Positions 8,843-17,810 of a DNA stretch of 64,000 bases are shown in pieces. The notes beneath the pieces are model-generated. The model was given only the letters and a program-made list of their open reading frames with translations. It made no database searches and was not told the DNA's origin. The translations under genes were made by a program, and so were the position numbers. Within the stretch, counting starts at the first letter, position 1. The number at the start of each line of letters is the position of its first letter. Source of the stretch: an uncultured Monoglobus sp. (GTDB lineage Bacteria > Bacillota > Clostridia > Monoglobales > Monoglobaceae); NCBI GenBank assembly GCA_947625055.1, contig CANQMT010000001.1, forward strand, positions 108,423-172,422, in the 5' to 3' direction.

Positions 8843-9829
8843 ATGGATATCAGTTATTTGCTTTTGCTCCAGAATTTCCGAGAGGCGACCGGCGGAGTTT
8901 TAAACACGTTTTTCGAGTACATAACAAAACTCGGCGAAACGTCGGTGCTGCTTTTCGTGATCGGCATGATCTATTGTGGAATTGACAAGAGAGAAGGCAT
9001 ATTTATTATGCTTACGCTGTTTACCAACAGAATAATAAACGGGTTTATAAAAATAACCGTCTGCGCCTACCGCCCGTGGATACGCGACGCGAGGATCACG
9101 CCTGTGCCCGAGGCCAAGGCGGACGCCACCGGATACTCGTTCCCGAGCGGGCACACGACCAACGCGGTCAGCTTTTGGGGCGGCCTCGCGGTGAACAAAA
9201 CCGATAAGGTCCGCTGCCCGAGAATTTTGCAGATAATTCTGTGGGCTATCGTGCTGCTCATCGGTTTCTCAAGGAACTATCTGGGAGTTCACACGCCGCA
9301 GGACGTTGTCGTGGCTCTGGTAATTAGCGTGGCGGTGCTGTTTTTGATATCAAAGCTCATGCCGCTGATCGACAGCAAACCCAACGCGGATATTTATACG
9401 GCGATCGGCGGAACGGCTCTGTGCCTGCTGCTCATACTCTACGCGGCGCTAAAGTCTTATCCCGTTGACTATGCCGCAGACGGTTCGGTTATAGTCGAGG
9501 GCTCCAAAATGGCCGTTGATTCCTACAAAAACGCGGGAATGGGTATCGGATTTTTTATCGGCTGGATCATTGAGCGCCGCCTGATAAAGTTTTCGACCGA
9601 CAAAAACTTCGGCCTGAATATCCTAAGAGCAGTGTTCTGCGTGTTCACATATACGGCGCTTGACCACTTCTCAGGAAACGCCTCGAGCATGCTGACGGGT
9701 CTCGGCCTCGGTTCCGGACTTTCAAAAGCGCTCGTGCAGTTTGTGCTGATCTTCTATTTCGTCGCTATCGGTCCGGCCATAATCAAGCCTTTTGAGAAAT
9801 TTTTCAAAAAGAGCCAAAAAGCTCAATAA
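8843..9829 (+). CDS. PAP2 superfamily membrane phosphatase
   Basis: This 328-residue integral membrane protein has the three PAP2 motifs: K-x6-RP (KITVCAYRP), PSGH (YSFPSGHTTN) and SR-x5-H-x3-D (SRNYLGVHTPQD). These form the active site for lipid phosphates such as phosphatidic acid or undecaprenyl pyrophosphate. The C-terminal ~130 residues hold more membrane helices (GMGIGFFIGWIIERRL; FVLIFYFVAIGPAIIKPF), as in clostridial long PAP2 proteins. It is convergent with the MATE gene, only 18 bp away, with no clear terminator between. The lipid substrate cannot be read from the sequence. Confidence 0.9.
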   Translation: MDISYLLLLQNFREATGGVLNTFFEYITKLGETSVLLFVIGMIYCGIDKREGIFIMLTLFTNRIINGFIKITVCAYRPWIRDARITPVPEAKADATGYSFPSGHTTNAVSFWGGLAVNKTDKVRCPRILQIILWAIVLLIGFSRNYLGVHTPQDVVVALVISVAVLFLISKLMPLIDSKPNADIYTAIGGTALCLLLILYAALKSYPVDYAADGSVIVEGSKMAVDSYKNAGMGIGFFIGWIIERRLIKFSTDKNFGLNILRAVFCVFTYTALDHFSGNASSMLTGLGLGSGLSKALVQFVLIFYFVAIGPAIIKPFEKFFKKSQKAQ

Positions 9830-9847
9830 ATAAGCATTGCCGCGTTG

Positions 9848-11248
9848 TTACGCACTTAGTCTGCGTTTGCTTATGCCGAGGGTGTCTTTTTCCCAAATGC
9901 GACTGAGGTAAAGTATAAAGAGTATCAGAGCCGACAGGCCGTTGCTGACAACGACCGAGTACCAGATGCTCTCAACGCCCATATGCAGAACGTTTTGGCA
10001 AAAGTAGATCGTCGCGAAGCGGAACACCCACAGACGGGCCGCTTCAACAAGCATGGTTATTTTTGTCCTGCCCGAGGCATTCAGCAGTCCCATTGTGCAA
10101 TTATACACATTGTTGGTAAAGCACCAGAACGCCATTATCGAGAGAAAGTCGACCGCCATTGAAAGGACCTCGTCGTCCGTGGTCAACACGCCCGCGATCG
10201 CCGTGCCTATGGGACGGTAGGAGAGAAACCGACCCAAAACGAACAGCATGACGACTCCGGTCAGGGTTGCGATCCGGTAGCCGCGCTCCGCGCGTTTGAT
10301 CTGACCCGCGCCGAGGTTCTGGCCGACAATGGTCGATGTAGCCGAACCTATAGCGGTCGACGGCAGGGTAATTATGCCGTTAATTCTGTTTCCGATGCCG
10401 TAGGCCGCCATGGCTGACGAGCCGAAAACGTAAACATTCTTTGACATCAGAACAAAGCCGAATTGCATCGCGCTGCTGCCTATCGCCGTGGGCAGACCCA
10501 CGGAGATGATCTGTTTTATCATTTTTCTCTGCGGTTTAAGCATCGGGAGCTCAAGATATATGTCGTTTTTGCGGTTTAAGAGGTACTTCATTCCCACCGC
10601 CGCGCACGGGACCTTTGACAGCAGTGTGGCCAGAGCCACGCCGCCGATGCCCAGATCAAGCGTCATAAGAAACAGCGGGTCGAGAACCATGTTGATCAGG
10701 ATTCCCAAAAGATTCAGCAGCATCGGGAACACGGTGTTGCCCTGCGACTGATTGACCGCCGAGAACAGATTTATTATAAACAAAAGCGGCGTGTCAAGCA
10801 TGACGATCCGAAGGTATATGTTGCCGAGATCGAATATCTCGCCCTCGGCGCCGATCCAGCGCGTGATGAGCGGTGTGCACAGCACAAGCGCCGCGGTGCA
10901 GGCAAACGAAAACACCATAGCGCACAAGAAGATCTGGTTCGCCATGTGCTTTGCCTTGACCGGGTTATCCGCGCCGATATACTGCGACATCAGAATAGAT
11001 CCCGCCATTGTTATTCCCTGACCGAACGCTATGACGGTGTTCTGCACCGGCGAGACCATTGAGATCGCAGCCTGCGGGCCGGTGCCTATCTTCCCGAGCC
11101 AATAGGTGTCGGTGAGGTTGTACATATGCTGCAAAAGGTTGGTCACGATTATCGGCGCTGCGATCAGGATCAGCGCTTTGAATATGCTTCCGCGAATTAT
11201 AAGCTCGCTGTTGTTTTTAACAAAAAATATGTTTTTAAGCTTATTCAA
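9848..11248 (-). CDS. MATE family multidrug/Na+ efflux transporter
   Basis: Twelve hydrophobic segments in two similar halves fit the MATE fold (APIIVTNLLQHMYNLTDTYWLGKIG near the N-terminus; GLPTAIGSSAMQFGFVLMS opening the second half). Family members export cationic drugs or metabolites using an ion gradient. Start choice: no ATG exists near the N-terminus; TTG at 11248 has GGAG 8 bases upstream. An earlier in-frame TTG (11266) overlaps the stop of the preceding gene and has no ribosome binding site. It follows the broken aldo/keto reductase gene on the same strand with 14 bp between, so it may be co-transcribed. Confidence 0.92.
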   Translation of the reverse strand: MNKLKNIFFVKNNSELIIRGSIFKALILIAAPIIVTNLLQHMYNLTDTYWLGKIGTGPQAAISMVSPVQNTVIAFGQGITMAGSILMSQYIGADNPVKAKHMANQIFLCAMVFSFACTAALVLCTPLITRWIGAEGEIFDLGNIYLRIVMLDTPLLFIINLFSAVNQSQGNTVFPMLLNLLGILINMVLDPLFLMTLDLGIGGVALATLLSKVPCAAVGMKYLLNRKNDIYLELPMLKPQRKMIKQIISVGLPTAIGSSAMQFGFVLMSKNVYVFGSSAMAAYGIGNRINGIITLPSTAIGSATSTIVGQNLGAGQIKRAERGYRIATLTGVVMLFVLGRFLSYRPIGTAIAGVLTTDDEVLSMAVDFLSIMAFWCFTNNVYNCTMGLLNASGRTKITMLVEAARLWVFRFATIYFCQNVLHMGVESIWYSVVVSNGLSALILFILYLSRIWEKDTLGISKRRLSA

Positions 11249-11262
11249 ATCAACGTCTCCTT

Positions 11263-12404
11263 TCAAGCGTTCCCGTCCGTGTCGCTTTCGTAAAGCTCCG
11301 CGAATTTTTCAAGCTCCCCGCGGATATGTATGTGCTGCGGACAGGCCTTCTCACATTTTCCACATTTCACGCAGTCGAGCGCTCTGCCGCGGTCAAGCGA
11401 GGCGCGGCGATAGTACATGCCCGACTTTTTGCCGGTCGATGTGAACATATTTAAAAGTCCGAGATACGAGGGAATGTTGATGTTTTTCGGGCACTCCTCC
11501 ACACAGTATTTGCAGTTCGTGCATGGCGTTATCTTATCGTTTATGACCTCGGTAACGCGGCTCAGCATTTCGCGCTCCGCTCCGCTCAAGGGGTTGAAAT
11601 CGGCCATGTATGATGTGTTGTCGAGCATTTGATCCATGTCGCTCATTCCGCTTAAAACCATCGCGCAGTTATCAAGCGACGCGGCAAAACGTATCGCGTA
11701 TGACGCCGGCGAGCCGCCTGCGCCGTATTCTTTCATCAGCTTTTCCGCGTCGGACGGAAGCGACGCGAGCGAGCCGCCCTTGACGGGCTCCATGGCGATC
11801 ACGGGCTTTCCGTGCCACAGGGCCGTCTCATAGCAGAGGCGCCCGACTGTATCGCCGAGCTGTTCCAGTCGAGGTAATTGAGCTGGAGCTGAACTATATC
11901 CACCTCGGGGTGCGCGGTCAGTATCTCATCCAAAAGTTCGGCGTCGTCGTGGAATGAGAAGCCGATGTATTTCGCAAGGCCGCGTTCTTTGAGACTGCTC
12001 AAAAACTCGAAGCCTCCGAATTTTTGCGTGTTTATATACCGCTCTCTGCACATGTTGTGAAGCAGATAAATGTCAAAATGATCGACTCCGCAGCGGCGGA
12101 GCTGCTCGTCAAAATAGGCGGGATACTCGTCTCCGCTTTTCACGCGTATTATCGGCATTTTGTCGCAGAGTATGTACTTATCCCGCGGATAGCGGTCGGT
12201 CAGACAGCGTCTGACAGCCGTCTCCGAAAGCTCGCCGTGATAGCCGTAGGCGGTGTCAAAATACGAAAATCCCCGCTCGATGAAGCGGTCGACCATTTCG
12301 CTTACCAGATCGAAGTTTATGCTTTTCGGGTCCTCCTTGTCAAGCAGCGGCAGCCGCATGGTACCGAACCCTAATTTCTTCGCCGAACTTAATATATCAA
12401 TCAT
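11263..12404 (-). pseudogene. aldo/keto reductase with C-terminal 4Fe-4S domain, frameshifted
   Basis: Two overlapping frames together make one aldo/keto reductase of the ferredoxin-domain type. The first (12404 to 11799) has the NADPH-binding barrel start and catalytic tetrad (FDTAYGYHG with Asp and Tyr, CDKMP with Lys, YLLHNM with His). The second (from ~11840 to 11263) supplies MEPVKGGSLA and two clusters (CTNCKYCVEECP, CVKCGKCEKACP). The break is at ~11842-11844: after WNSSAIQS the frame must change to read RLCYETAL, fitting two extra bases or one missing. The start at 12404 has AGGAG 8 bases upstream. It may be a recent pseudogene or an assembly error; all motifs are otherwise intact. 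Confidence 0.85.
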
Positions 12405-12424
12405 TAGCATGTCTCCTTTTCTAT

Positions 12425-14596
12425 TCATATGATCCCCGCCCGAACGCAGGCGCTTCGGAATGACGCAAACGGCACGAACATCTGCGCGAAGCTCTTTGTG
12501 CTCGCCGTTCCGCAAAGCACCGCGTCGCCGACAGCGGTCTTTTTGCCGCCCTGAAAGCCGGATGGCTTAAACGACATAACGTATTTAAACGTCGGCACGC
12601 CGGCCTCGAGGTATTTTCTGTCGCCCGTGAGCTCATACGCGGCCGCGAGCGCCTCGAGAATAAGCGGGTTGTTGCCGTTCCGCTTGAGGCTCGGCAGTTC
12701 TTTATAATAAAACAGGCCGCTATCTAGCCTCGCGTTTTCTATCAGGTCGTCAACGGCCGAGATTATCATTTCCTTGATCTCCGGATCGGGCTTCACGCGG
12801 TAATAGCGCATCAGACTGCATGCCGCGACCGAGATCATAAACACGACTCTTATCGCGGTGTTTTCAAGATATGGCGAGAGCCAAAGCCCGTATTCGTCCT
12901 TCCAGTCCCTGAAATGCCCGACTATCCAATCGCATTTTCGGAGCCACTTCTTGTCGCCGGTCTCATTATAAAGCGCGGTCAGCGTTCTGAGCGCCCAGCC
13001 CGTTTCGCGAGCGCTCGACCGCCCGCTCTTTTCGAACACGGGCTGCTCAAGCAGACGCAGCACATTTTCACCTATACCCACGGCTGCGTTGTACGCGTCG
13101 GCGTCGCCTGTAAAGTGATAGAGGTCAAGCAGTCCCTCGACCCATTGGTGACTGCACGCGATCTTGCCGTTTTTGCAATGGCCGTTGGTGTGCTCCCACT
13201 GACCGTGAAGGCGCAGCGGATCATCGCTGAAGTGGCATATGTCCACGTCAATCTGGTGTTTCGCGGAAACGAGCAGATAATCCATGAACCGCCTGATCCC
13301 GGTCCGCGCGTACATCAGCGCGCAGGCGTGGGGAAAGTCGTATTCGTTGTTTGTCCAAACAAGCTCACCGCCGCCGCGGCCCTGATTGGTATAGCCCATG
13401 TTCGGCGAGTCGCCCCAGTTGAGCATCCCGTAACATCTCGAATGTTCGTCAGCCTTGTTAATCAGAAATATCTCGGTCTCGCTGTCGTATTTGTCACAGA
13501 ACACATCTTCAAACACGCCCGAGTCAGCAAACACCCGCGGATTTATCACGGGTCTGTCGGGCATTTGATAAATGATGCTCCTGTTGTTTATCTCCTTGAG
13601 GTCCGCGCCGCGGTGGAAGTGAAACATCAGCTTCTGCTCCCTCGCCATTCCGCTCTGCATAACTATACACTCCGAACTCTCGGGCACAAGCTCCGCGCAA
13701 AAGCCGTTCCCGTCGGCTGCGAAAGCCTTGGGAAAGTTCTGGTGCGGCTGGAATATCGTGGCGCTGAGCCCGAAGTCATCATCCGAACAATCGGCAAAAA
13801 AAGTGCCGTAAAAAACCTCAGCAATATGCTCGTTCGGCTCATAGAGCAGCCTATCGGCGTCAATGACGACGCGCGGATCGCTGCCGGTAAAATATTCCGT
13901 TTCGTGGTTTGTTAGTGAAACGACCGCCCTTGACGCCGCTTCCGCGCGGCTGTGGCTTATCGTAAGCGATTTGATCCGCAGCGGCTCTGTTTCGGTATTT
14001 GTGAGCGTATATCCCAGCTCGAACCAATTCTTTTCCGCATAAAAAGTCAGATCTATCCGCGCGGCGTACGTCTTGCCGCCGCCCGTGTGTCTGCCGTTAA
14101 GAGTCAGAGCAGCGCACATCCGTCCGCCCTCCTTGACGCTTATATCGTCGGTTTGAAAGTCATATTCAGTTCCGTCCGTGTCAACGAGCCGCGGGCAGGA
14201 TATGCAGCTCCCGAAATTCTTGTTTCCAAACTTTATGCACTCGAAAATTTGGTTTTTCTTCCTCGATAATTCAAGCGTAAGATCTCCGCATTTTACAGTC
14301 CGTCCGTTCAGTTTTATCGGTTGAAACTCGCCCGAGCCGCCGCGCTCAGGGTCAAAAAAGTAATCTACTTCGGCGTTTCCGGGCAGATCGGCCATGCACC
14401 GCACAAAAAGCCATTTCACGCTGCCGTCGCTTCGGCGCGCCGTTGCTCTGATTTCCGACGGACAGACGTTACCTTCCCGGTCGACGACCGCGCCTTTCGG
14501 CTCCGGCATAACACCGGGCTTAAACGGTAAACCGAAAAAAACGTGCTCTCTCGTCCTTTCGCCGGCGTAGGTCTTTTCAAAATGCAGCTTAATCAT
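12425..14596 (-). CDS. PcRGLX/YetA-like protein (PL26-type rhamnogalacturonan exolyase family)
   Basis: This 723-residue protein matches the layout of the PcRGLX/YetA-like family: an N-terminal beta domain (HVFFGLPFKPGVM; GSVKWLFVRCMADLP), a central beta-sandwich region (WFELGYTLTNTE), then a helical barrel (GYTNQGRGGGELVWTNNEYDFPHACALMYARTG; HTNGHCKNGKIACSHQWVEGLLDLYHFTGD). Fungal PcRGLX removes unsaturated galacturonosyl-rhamnose units from pectin rhamnogalacturonan I ends; bacterial homologues are mostly uncharacterised. There is no signal peptide, so it probably acts inside the cell on imported oligosaccharides. ATG at 14596 follows GGAGG by 7 bases; a GTG just before is too close. It lies 20 bp upstream of the aldo/keto reductase gene on the same strand. 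Confidence 0.75.
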   Translation of the reverse strand: MIKLHFEKTYAGERTREHVFFGLPFKPGVMPEPKGAVVDREGNVCPSEIRATARRSDGSVKWLFVRCMADLPGNAEVDYFFDPERGGSGEFQPIKLNGRTVKCGDLTLELSRKKNQIFECIKFGNKNFGSCISCPRLVDTDGTEYDFQTDDISVKEGGRMCAALTLNGRHTGGGKTYAARIDLTFYAEKNWFELGYTLTNTETEPLRIKSLTISHSRAEAASRAVVSLTNHETEYFTGSDPRVVIDADRLLYEPNEHIAEVFYGTFFADCSDDDFGLSATIFQPHQNFPKAFAADGNGFCAELVPESSECIVMQSGMAREQKLMFHFHRGADLKEINNRSIIYQMPDRPVINPRVFADSGVFEDVFCDKYDSETEIFLINKADEHSRCYGMLNWGDSPNMGYTNQGRGGGELVWTNNEYDFPHACALMYARTGIRRFMDYLLVSAKHQIDVDICHFSDDPLRLHGQWEHTNGHCKNGKIACSHQWVEGLLDLYHFTGDADAYNAAVGIGENVLRLLEQPVFEKSGRSSARETGWALRTLTALYNETGDKKWLRKCDWIVGHFRDWKDEYGLWLSPYLENTAIRVVFMISVAACSLMRYYRVKPDPEIKEMIISAVDDLIENARLDSGLFYYKELPSLKRNGNNPLILEALAAAYELTGDRKYLEAGVPTFKYVMSFKPSGFQGGKKTAVGDAVLCGTASTKSFAQMFVPFASFRSACVRAGII

Positions 14597-14857
14597 CACG
14601 AGGCCTCCGTTTTATGTTAATTAAGTTGTTGTATGTTATCATAGTAACTTTATGATTTATATTATACAACAAAAAATATATGTTTTCTATTTAAAACTTG
14701 ACATATTTTAAAAAAATCTTTGATTTTTTGCGTTCTTTATAAATCCTTCCTCATAAAGAAAAGACATATCGCAATTCAAACGATATGCCTTTTATTATAC
14801 ACTGTCCGACAGATTTTAATAAATTATTGTTTATGTCCGTCCTATGGCATTTTACGG

Positions 14858-15862
14858 TTAAACCGTTTCGGTTCCGCATTCGGAGCAATATTTGCCCGTC
14901 ACCATTTTGCGGCATTTGGGGCAGAACCGATCGCCCGCGGGCGCGGCCTGCTGAGACGCGGACTGTTGAGCCGCCACGTTCTGTTGATTCATCTGGTTCA
15001 TTTGCTGTGTCATCTGCTGTGCCATAGCGAGGCCCATTCCCATTTGCGCGCCTGCCGCCGCGACGTTGCCGCCTGCGTTCGGGTTGTTCATGCTGTTCGC
15101 CATCTGAACGGCCGCGTAGTTTGAGATATTGTTGCCGACGAACGAGGTCGCCGCGACCTGCTCGGCCACCTTCATGACATCCTCGGGATAGTTCACGTCT
15201 GCGATCGTAAGGTCGACCGTGTCCATGCCGAACGTTCTCGTAATTCCGTTGAGCTGCGAGCAGATCTCGTTGCCTATCACAAGGCTGTTCGCCTGAATGT
15301 TGATCAGCGCGTTTGTGGTGATGTTGCTCTGGCCTTTCAGGATCGACTCCGCGATCACCGCGTTGAGCTTGCCCATGATACGCTCCGAGATGTCGTCGAT
15401 CGTGAACTCGTCCTTAACGCCCGCAATCGACGCGATGAAGGTTTTGATCGCCTCGGCGTCGTCCGAGAACTTGACCACTACATTTCCGTTCATTCCGACC
15501 GGTATGCCCGAGGGGACCTCAGCCGTGGGGATCATGATCCTCTGGCGGGTGCCCCAGTTGACGAGGACCTGCTTTGTGTTGATGAAGTAAACCTCGGCCC
15601 TCATGCCGGTGTCGCCAAATAAGTGGATCCAGCCCTTGAGGGTGCTGAGAAACGGCGTTATATCGCTGTCGATATCGAAGTTTCCTTCTTTTTCAAACAC
15701 GCCTGTCTCCACGCCGTCAGCGTAGAAAATTGCCTTCTGTCCTGGACGCACGATCAGGTGCGAACCCTTTTTGATCTCTTTAGCGGGCCACTTATGGCAA
15801 AGGACGTCGGATCGCGACTCATCCCATTCTATAGTGTCTCTGCCCTGTCCAAACCAAGCCAT
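14858..15862 (-). CDS. YdjI-like SPFH-domain protein with C-terminal zinc ribbon
   Basis: This 334-residue protein has an N-terminal SPFH-type domain (residues ~1-220, starting MAWFGQGRDTIEWDE) and a Met/Gln/Asn-rich linker (QMGMGLAMAQQMTQQMNQMN) before a C-terminal zinc ribbon (FCPKCRKMV, KYCSECGTE). It matches B. subtilis YdjI, which together with YdjG and YdjH anchors PspA at damaged membranes. The gene order YdjG-like then YdjI-like is kept here, but no PspA or YdjH gene lies between or beside them. The 'virion core protein' name used for this family in databases does not imply a phage origin. Confidence 0.87.
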   Translation of the reverse strand: MAWFGQGRDTIEWDESRSDVLCHKWPAKEIKKGSHLIVRPGQKAIFYADGVETGVFEKEGNFDIDSDITPFLSTLKGWIHLFGDTGMRAEVYFINTKQVLVNWGTRQRIMIPTAEVPSGIPVGMNGNVVVKFSDDAEAIKTFIASIAGVKDEFTIDDISERIMGKLNAVIAESILKGQSNITTNALINIQANSLVIGNEICSQLNGITRTFGMDTVDLTIADVNYPEDVMKVAEQVAATSFVGNNISNYAAVQMANSMNNPNAGGNVAAAGAQMGMGLAMAQQMTQQMNQMNQQNVAAQQSASQQAAPAGDRFCPKCRKMVTGKYCSECGTETV

Positions 15863-15900
15863 AATTAATTCCTCTCTTTCTATGTTTATTTTATTTGATT

Positions 15901-16165
15901 TCGTGTGTGGTTGACCCCTCTCCCCAAGGGGCGAGGCTGACGGGCGGATAATATCCGCCCCTACAATGTGGTGTATCTATTCGCTAATCGCTACGTTCGT
16001 AGGGCGGGCTTGCCCACAAGCCGCCGCGGACGGATGTGGGCATCCGGCCCTACGGATATGGCGAGGCTGACGGGCGGATAATATCCGCCCCTACAATATT
16101 GGTTGCAAATGATGCCGTCACGTCTGTAGGGGACGGCGCCCTCGACGTCCCGTGTCCTAGTTCCT
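15901..16165. repeat. cluster of short palindromic intergenic repeats between ydjI- and ydjG-like genes
   Basis: A 37-bp unit containing the palindrome GGGCGGATAATATCCGCCC occurs twice, identically, at 15931-15967 and 16061-16097. Between them is a GTAGGGC...GGATGTGGGCATCCGGCCCTAC element (~16000-16055). A 27-bp element starting GTAGGGGACGGCGCC at 16126-16152 recurs exactly at 29157-29183. TAGTTCCTAGTATCTACG-type filler follows. This explains the whole 313-bp gap; no gene is seen in it. Confidence 0.85.
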
Positions 16166-16175
16166 AGTATCTACG

Positions 16176-17492
16176 TTAGTAAACATAATATGTTCCGGTA
16201 TTTCCGCCGCCGTAATTATTGTAATCGCCGTAGCCGTCATAATTATCATAATTGTCATAATCGCCGTAATCGTCATAATAGTCGTAAGCGTCATAGTATC
16301 CGCCGTTGTTATAATCCGATTCGGGCGCGCTGTCGTCTTTCAGCGTTGACATATCCCACGCGAAGAAGAGGGCGACAAACAGCGCGGCGATAAGCGCTGC
16401 TATGCCGATCTTGACCGGGCTGTAGGGCCGCTCGCCGCTGACGTTTCCGGTGTCGCCGTTTATGGCGTAGGTGTAGTTCTTTTTGTTGTATGTGAAGTTT
16501 GAGGTCCAGACCGGCACTAAGATCTGCTTATATCCCGGGTTCCCGTAATCGGCGCTGATCCTCGTCACGTTGGCGGTGCTGAAGCCCTGCGCGATGATCG
16601 AGTTCTGCGCCCTCGCCCTGAGCTCCGCCTCAACCGAGCTTTTGACCCTCGAAAATCCCTCGACAGCAGAGAACGCATAATGCTCGGAGCTGACGCCCGA
16701 AAGAAAGGCGGGAGAATACGGATAGCTTCCGCTCTGTGTGTTAAACGGCATAACGCCGCTCAGTGCCTTTAAATTCGAGTCGCTGCCCGCGAACACGGGC
16801 ACGTCGTCAAGGCGCTCGCTGACGGTGCCGCTGACCGGGAACCACTCGGTCCTCGTGCGGACGCCGTTCTTGCCGCCGCCGACCGTAACGATCCTGCCGC
16901 CCATTCCCGAATATGTCGCGGTGACGTCAAGGTCATATGTCCATATCGGGACGTAGATCGGCGTAAGCTTGCCCGACTGATAGGCGAGCTTGAGCTTGCT
17001 CGGCGCGAACCAGCGGTGGCCGATCCACTGCTTAAAGCGCGCCTTCGCGTCATCCTCGTCAATCGCGAACGGCACCACGCCGTCTGGCGGAATTCCGAAA
17101 GCCTGCCTCTTCGCGTCAACCTGTGAAGAGCCGCACATCGGGCACACGGCAGCGGTCTGGTTGTTTTCAAACTCAATGACGCTGCCGCAGGTCTTGCAGT
17201 AGATTACCCGCCGCGCGTTTGTCGGCGCGTTCATGTCGTCAAGATTATCGCTCGTGCTTGTGACCGAGGCGCCCGTCAGCTCATCCTCGCGCTTTTGATA
17301 TTCCGAAAGCGGATGCTCGAGCACCTTGCTGTTGTCGGTGTCAAGCTCGCCGGGTGTGCCGCATGACGAGCACATGAACTGCCTTTTTCTTATGTTCCAT
17401 TTCATAACGCCGCCACAGTTTTTGCATTTAAAATTTTGAATTTCGGGCTCTCTGTCAGCCCTCTGCGCGGCCGTATTTGAGGTTTCGCTCAT
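16176..17492 (-). CDS. YdjG-like zinc-ribbon membrane protein
   Basis: The N-terminus carries two zinc ribbons (FKCKNCGGVMKW / FMCSSCGTPG and YCKTCGSVIEF / AVCPMCGSS), as in the TFIIB-ribbon-type proteins related to B. subtilis YdjG. A central beta-rich region (ARFKQWIGHRWFAPSKLK) precedes one membrane helix (VKIGIAALIAALFVALFFAW) near residue 370, then a Tyr/Asp/Gly/Asn low-complexity tail of ~50 residues with repeated YDDYG/YDNYD-like units. YdjG and YdjI work together with PspA in membrane stress. Start: ATG at 17492 with GAGGGGTGA upstream; the in-frame ATG at 17507 has none. The tail is encoded by imperfect repeats and could vary in length. Confidence 0.8.
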   Translation of the reverse strand: MSETSNTAAQRADREPEIQNFKCKNCGGVMKWNIRKRQFMCSSCGTPGELDTDNSKVLEHPLSEYQKREDELTGASVTSTSDNLDDMNAPTNARRVIYCKTCGSVIEFENNQTAAVCPMCGSSQVDAKRQAFGIPPDGVVPFAIDEDDAKARFKQWIGHRWFAPSKLKLAYQSGKLTPIYVPIWTYDLDVTATYSGMGGRIVTVGGGKNGVRTRTEWFPVSGTVSERLDDVPVFAGSDSNLKALSGVMPFNTQSGSYPYSPAFLSGVSSEHYAFSAVEGFSRVKSSVEAELRARAQNSIIAQGFSTANVTRISADYGNPGYKQILVPVWTSNFTYNKKNYTYAINGDTGNVSGERPYSPVKIGIAALIAALFVALFFAWDMSTLKDDSAPESDYNNGGYYDAYDYYDDYGDYDNYDNYDGYGDYNNYGGGNTGTYYVY

Positions 17493-17560
17493 AAAATCAC
17501 CCCTCATTAAATATATTCTACTATAATATTAAATTAATGTCAACAAATTTAAAAAAAGGC

Positions 17561-17589
17561 TTGCATTATGTCGAATTTGGTGATATAAT
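17561..17589 (+). promoter_or_regulatory. promoter driving the glycine riboswitch leader
   Basis: TTGCAT (17561-17566) and TATAAT (17584-17589) have a 17-bp spacer, ~28 bp before the riboswitch. Confidence 0.75.
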
Positions 17590-17616
17590 ATATAAAACTG
17601 CCGCGTTTTTCTATCG

Positions 17617-17700
17617 CGCGGCGCTCCGGAGAAACCCGCTCACGGGGGCCGAAGGTGTACGGCGAAAGCCAATCTCTCAGGCAAAAGGACGGAGGTATTT
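17617..17700 (+). ncRNA. glycine riboswitch (single aptamer)
   Basis: The conserved gcvT-type core is present: CTCCGGAGA on the 5' side, GGGGCCGAAGGTG, and CAATCTCTCAGGCAAAAGGAC on the 3' side, in the right order and spacing for one glycine aptamer. No second complete aptamer follows; only a short linker leads into a terminator hairpin. The gene downstream is an AGCS alanine/glycine symporter, the usual target of this riboswitch class. Whether glycine turns expression on or off depends on how the aptamer competes with the terminator and cannot be decided by eye. Confidence 0.92.
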
Positions 17701-17734
17701 CAGCCGCTGCTGTTATATTTTTCACGTTTTGTTT

Positions 17735-17767
17735 GAGCTAAAATCCTCGGGATTTCAGCTCTTTTTG
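17735..17767 (+). terminator. riboswitch expression-platform terminator
   Basis: The stem 17735-17746 pairs with 17750-17761 (GAGCTaAAATCC and GGATTTcAGCTC, loop TCG), followed by a T-run. It sits between aptamer and start codon, so it is a regulated intrinsic terminator. Confidence 0.88.
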
Positions 17768-17810
17768 TTATGTAAAAATAAAATTAATCATAAAACGGGG
17801 GAAAGTTATT

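Noticed and set aside
12914..13915. Long plus-strand frame opposite the YetA/PcRGLX-like gene
   Set aside because: Antisense shadow without domains; the minus frame matches a family over its full length.
14858..15862. Phage origin for the SPFH protein (database name 'virion core protein')
   Set aside because: No phage genes nearby; the protein matches YdjI, a cellular membrane-stress protein, and stands with its usual YdjG partner.
15901..16165. CRISPR array
   Set aside because: Only two identical 37-bp units with unrelated, overlapping palindromes between them; spacing is 130 bp and no cas genes are present.
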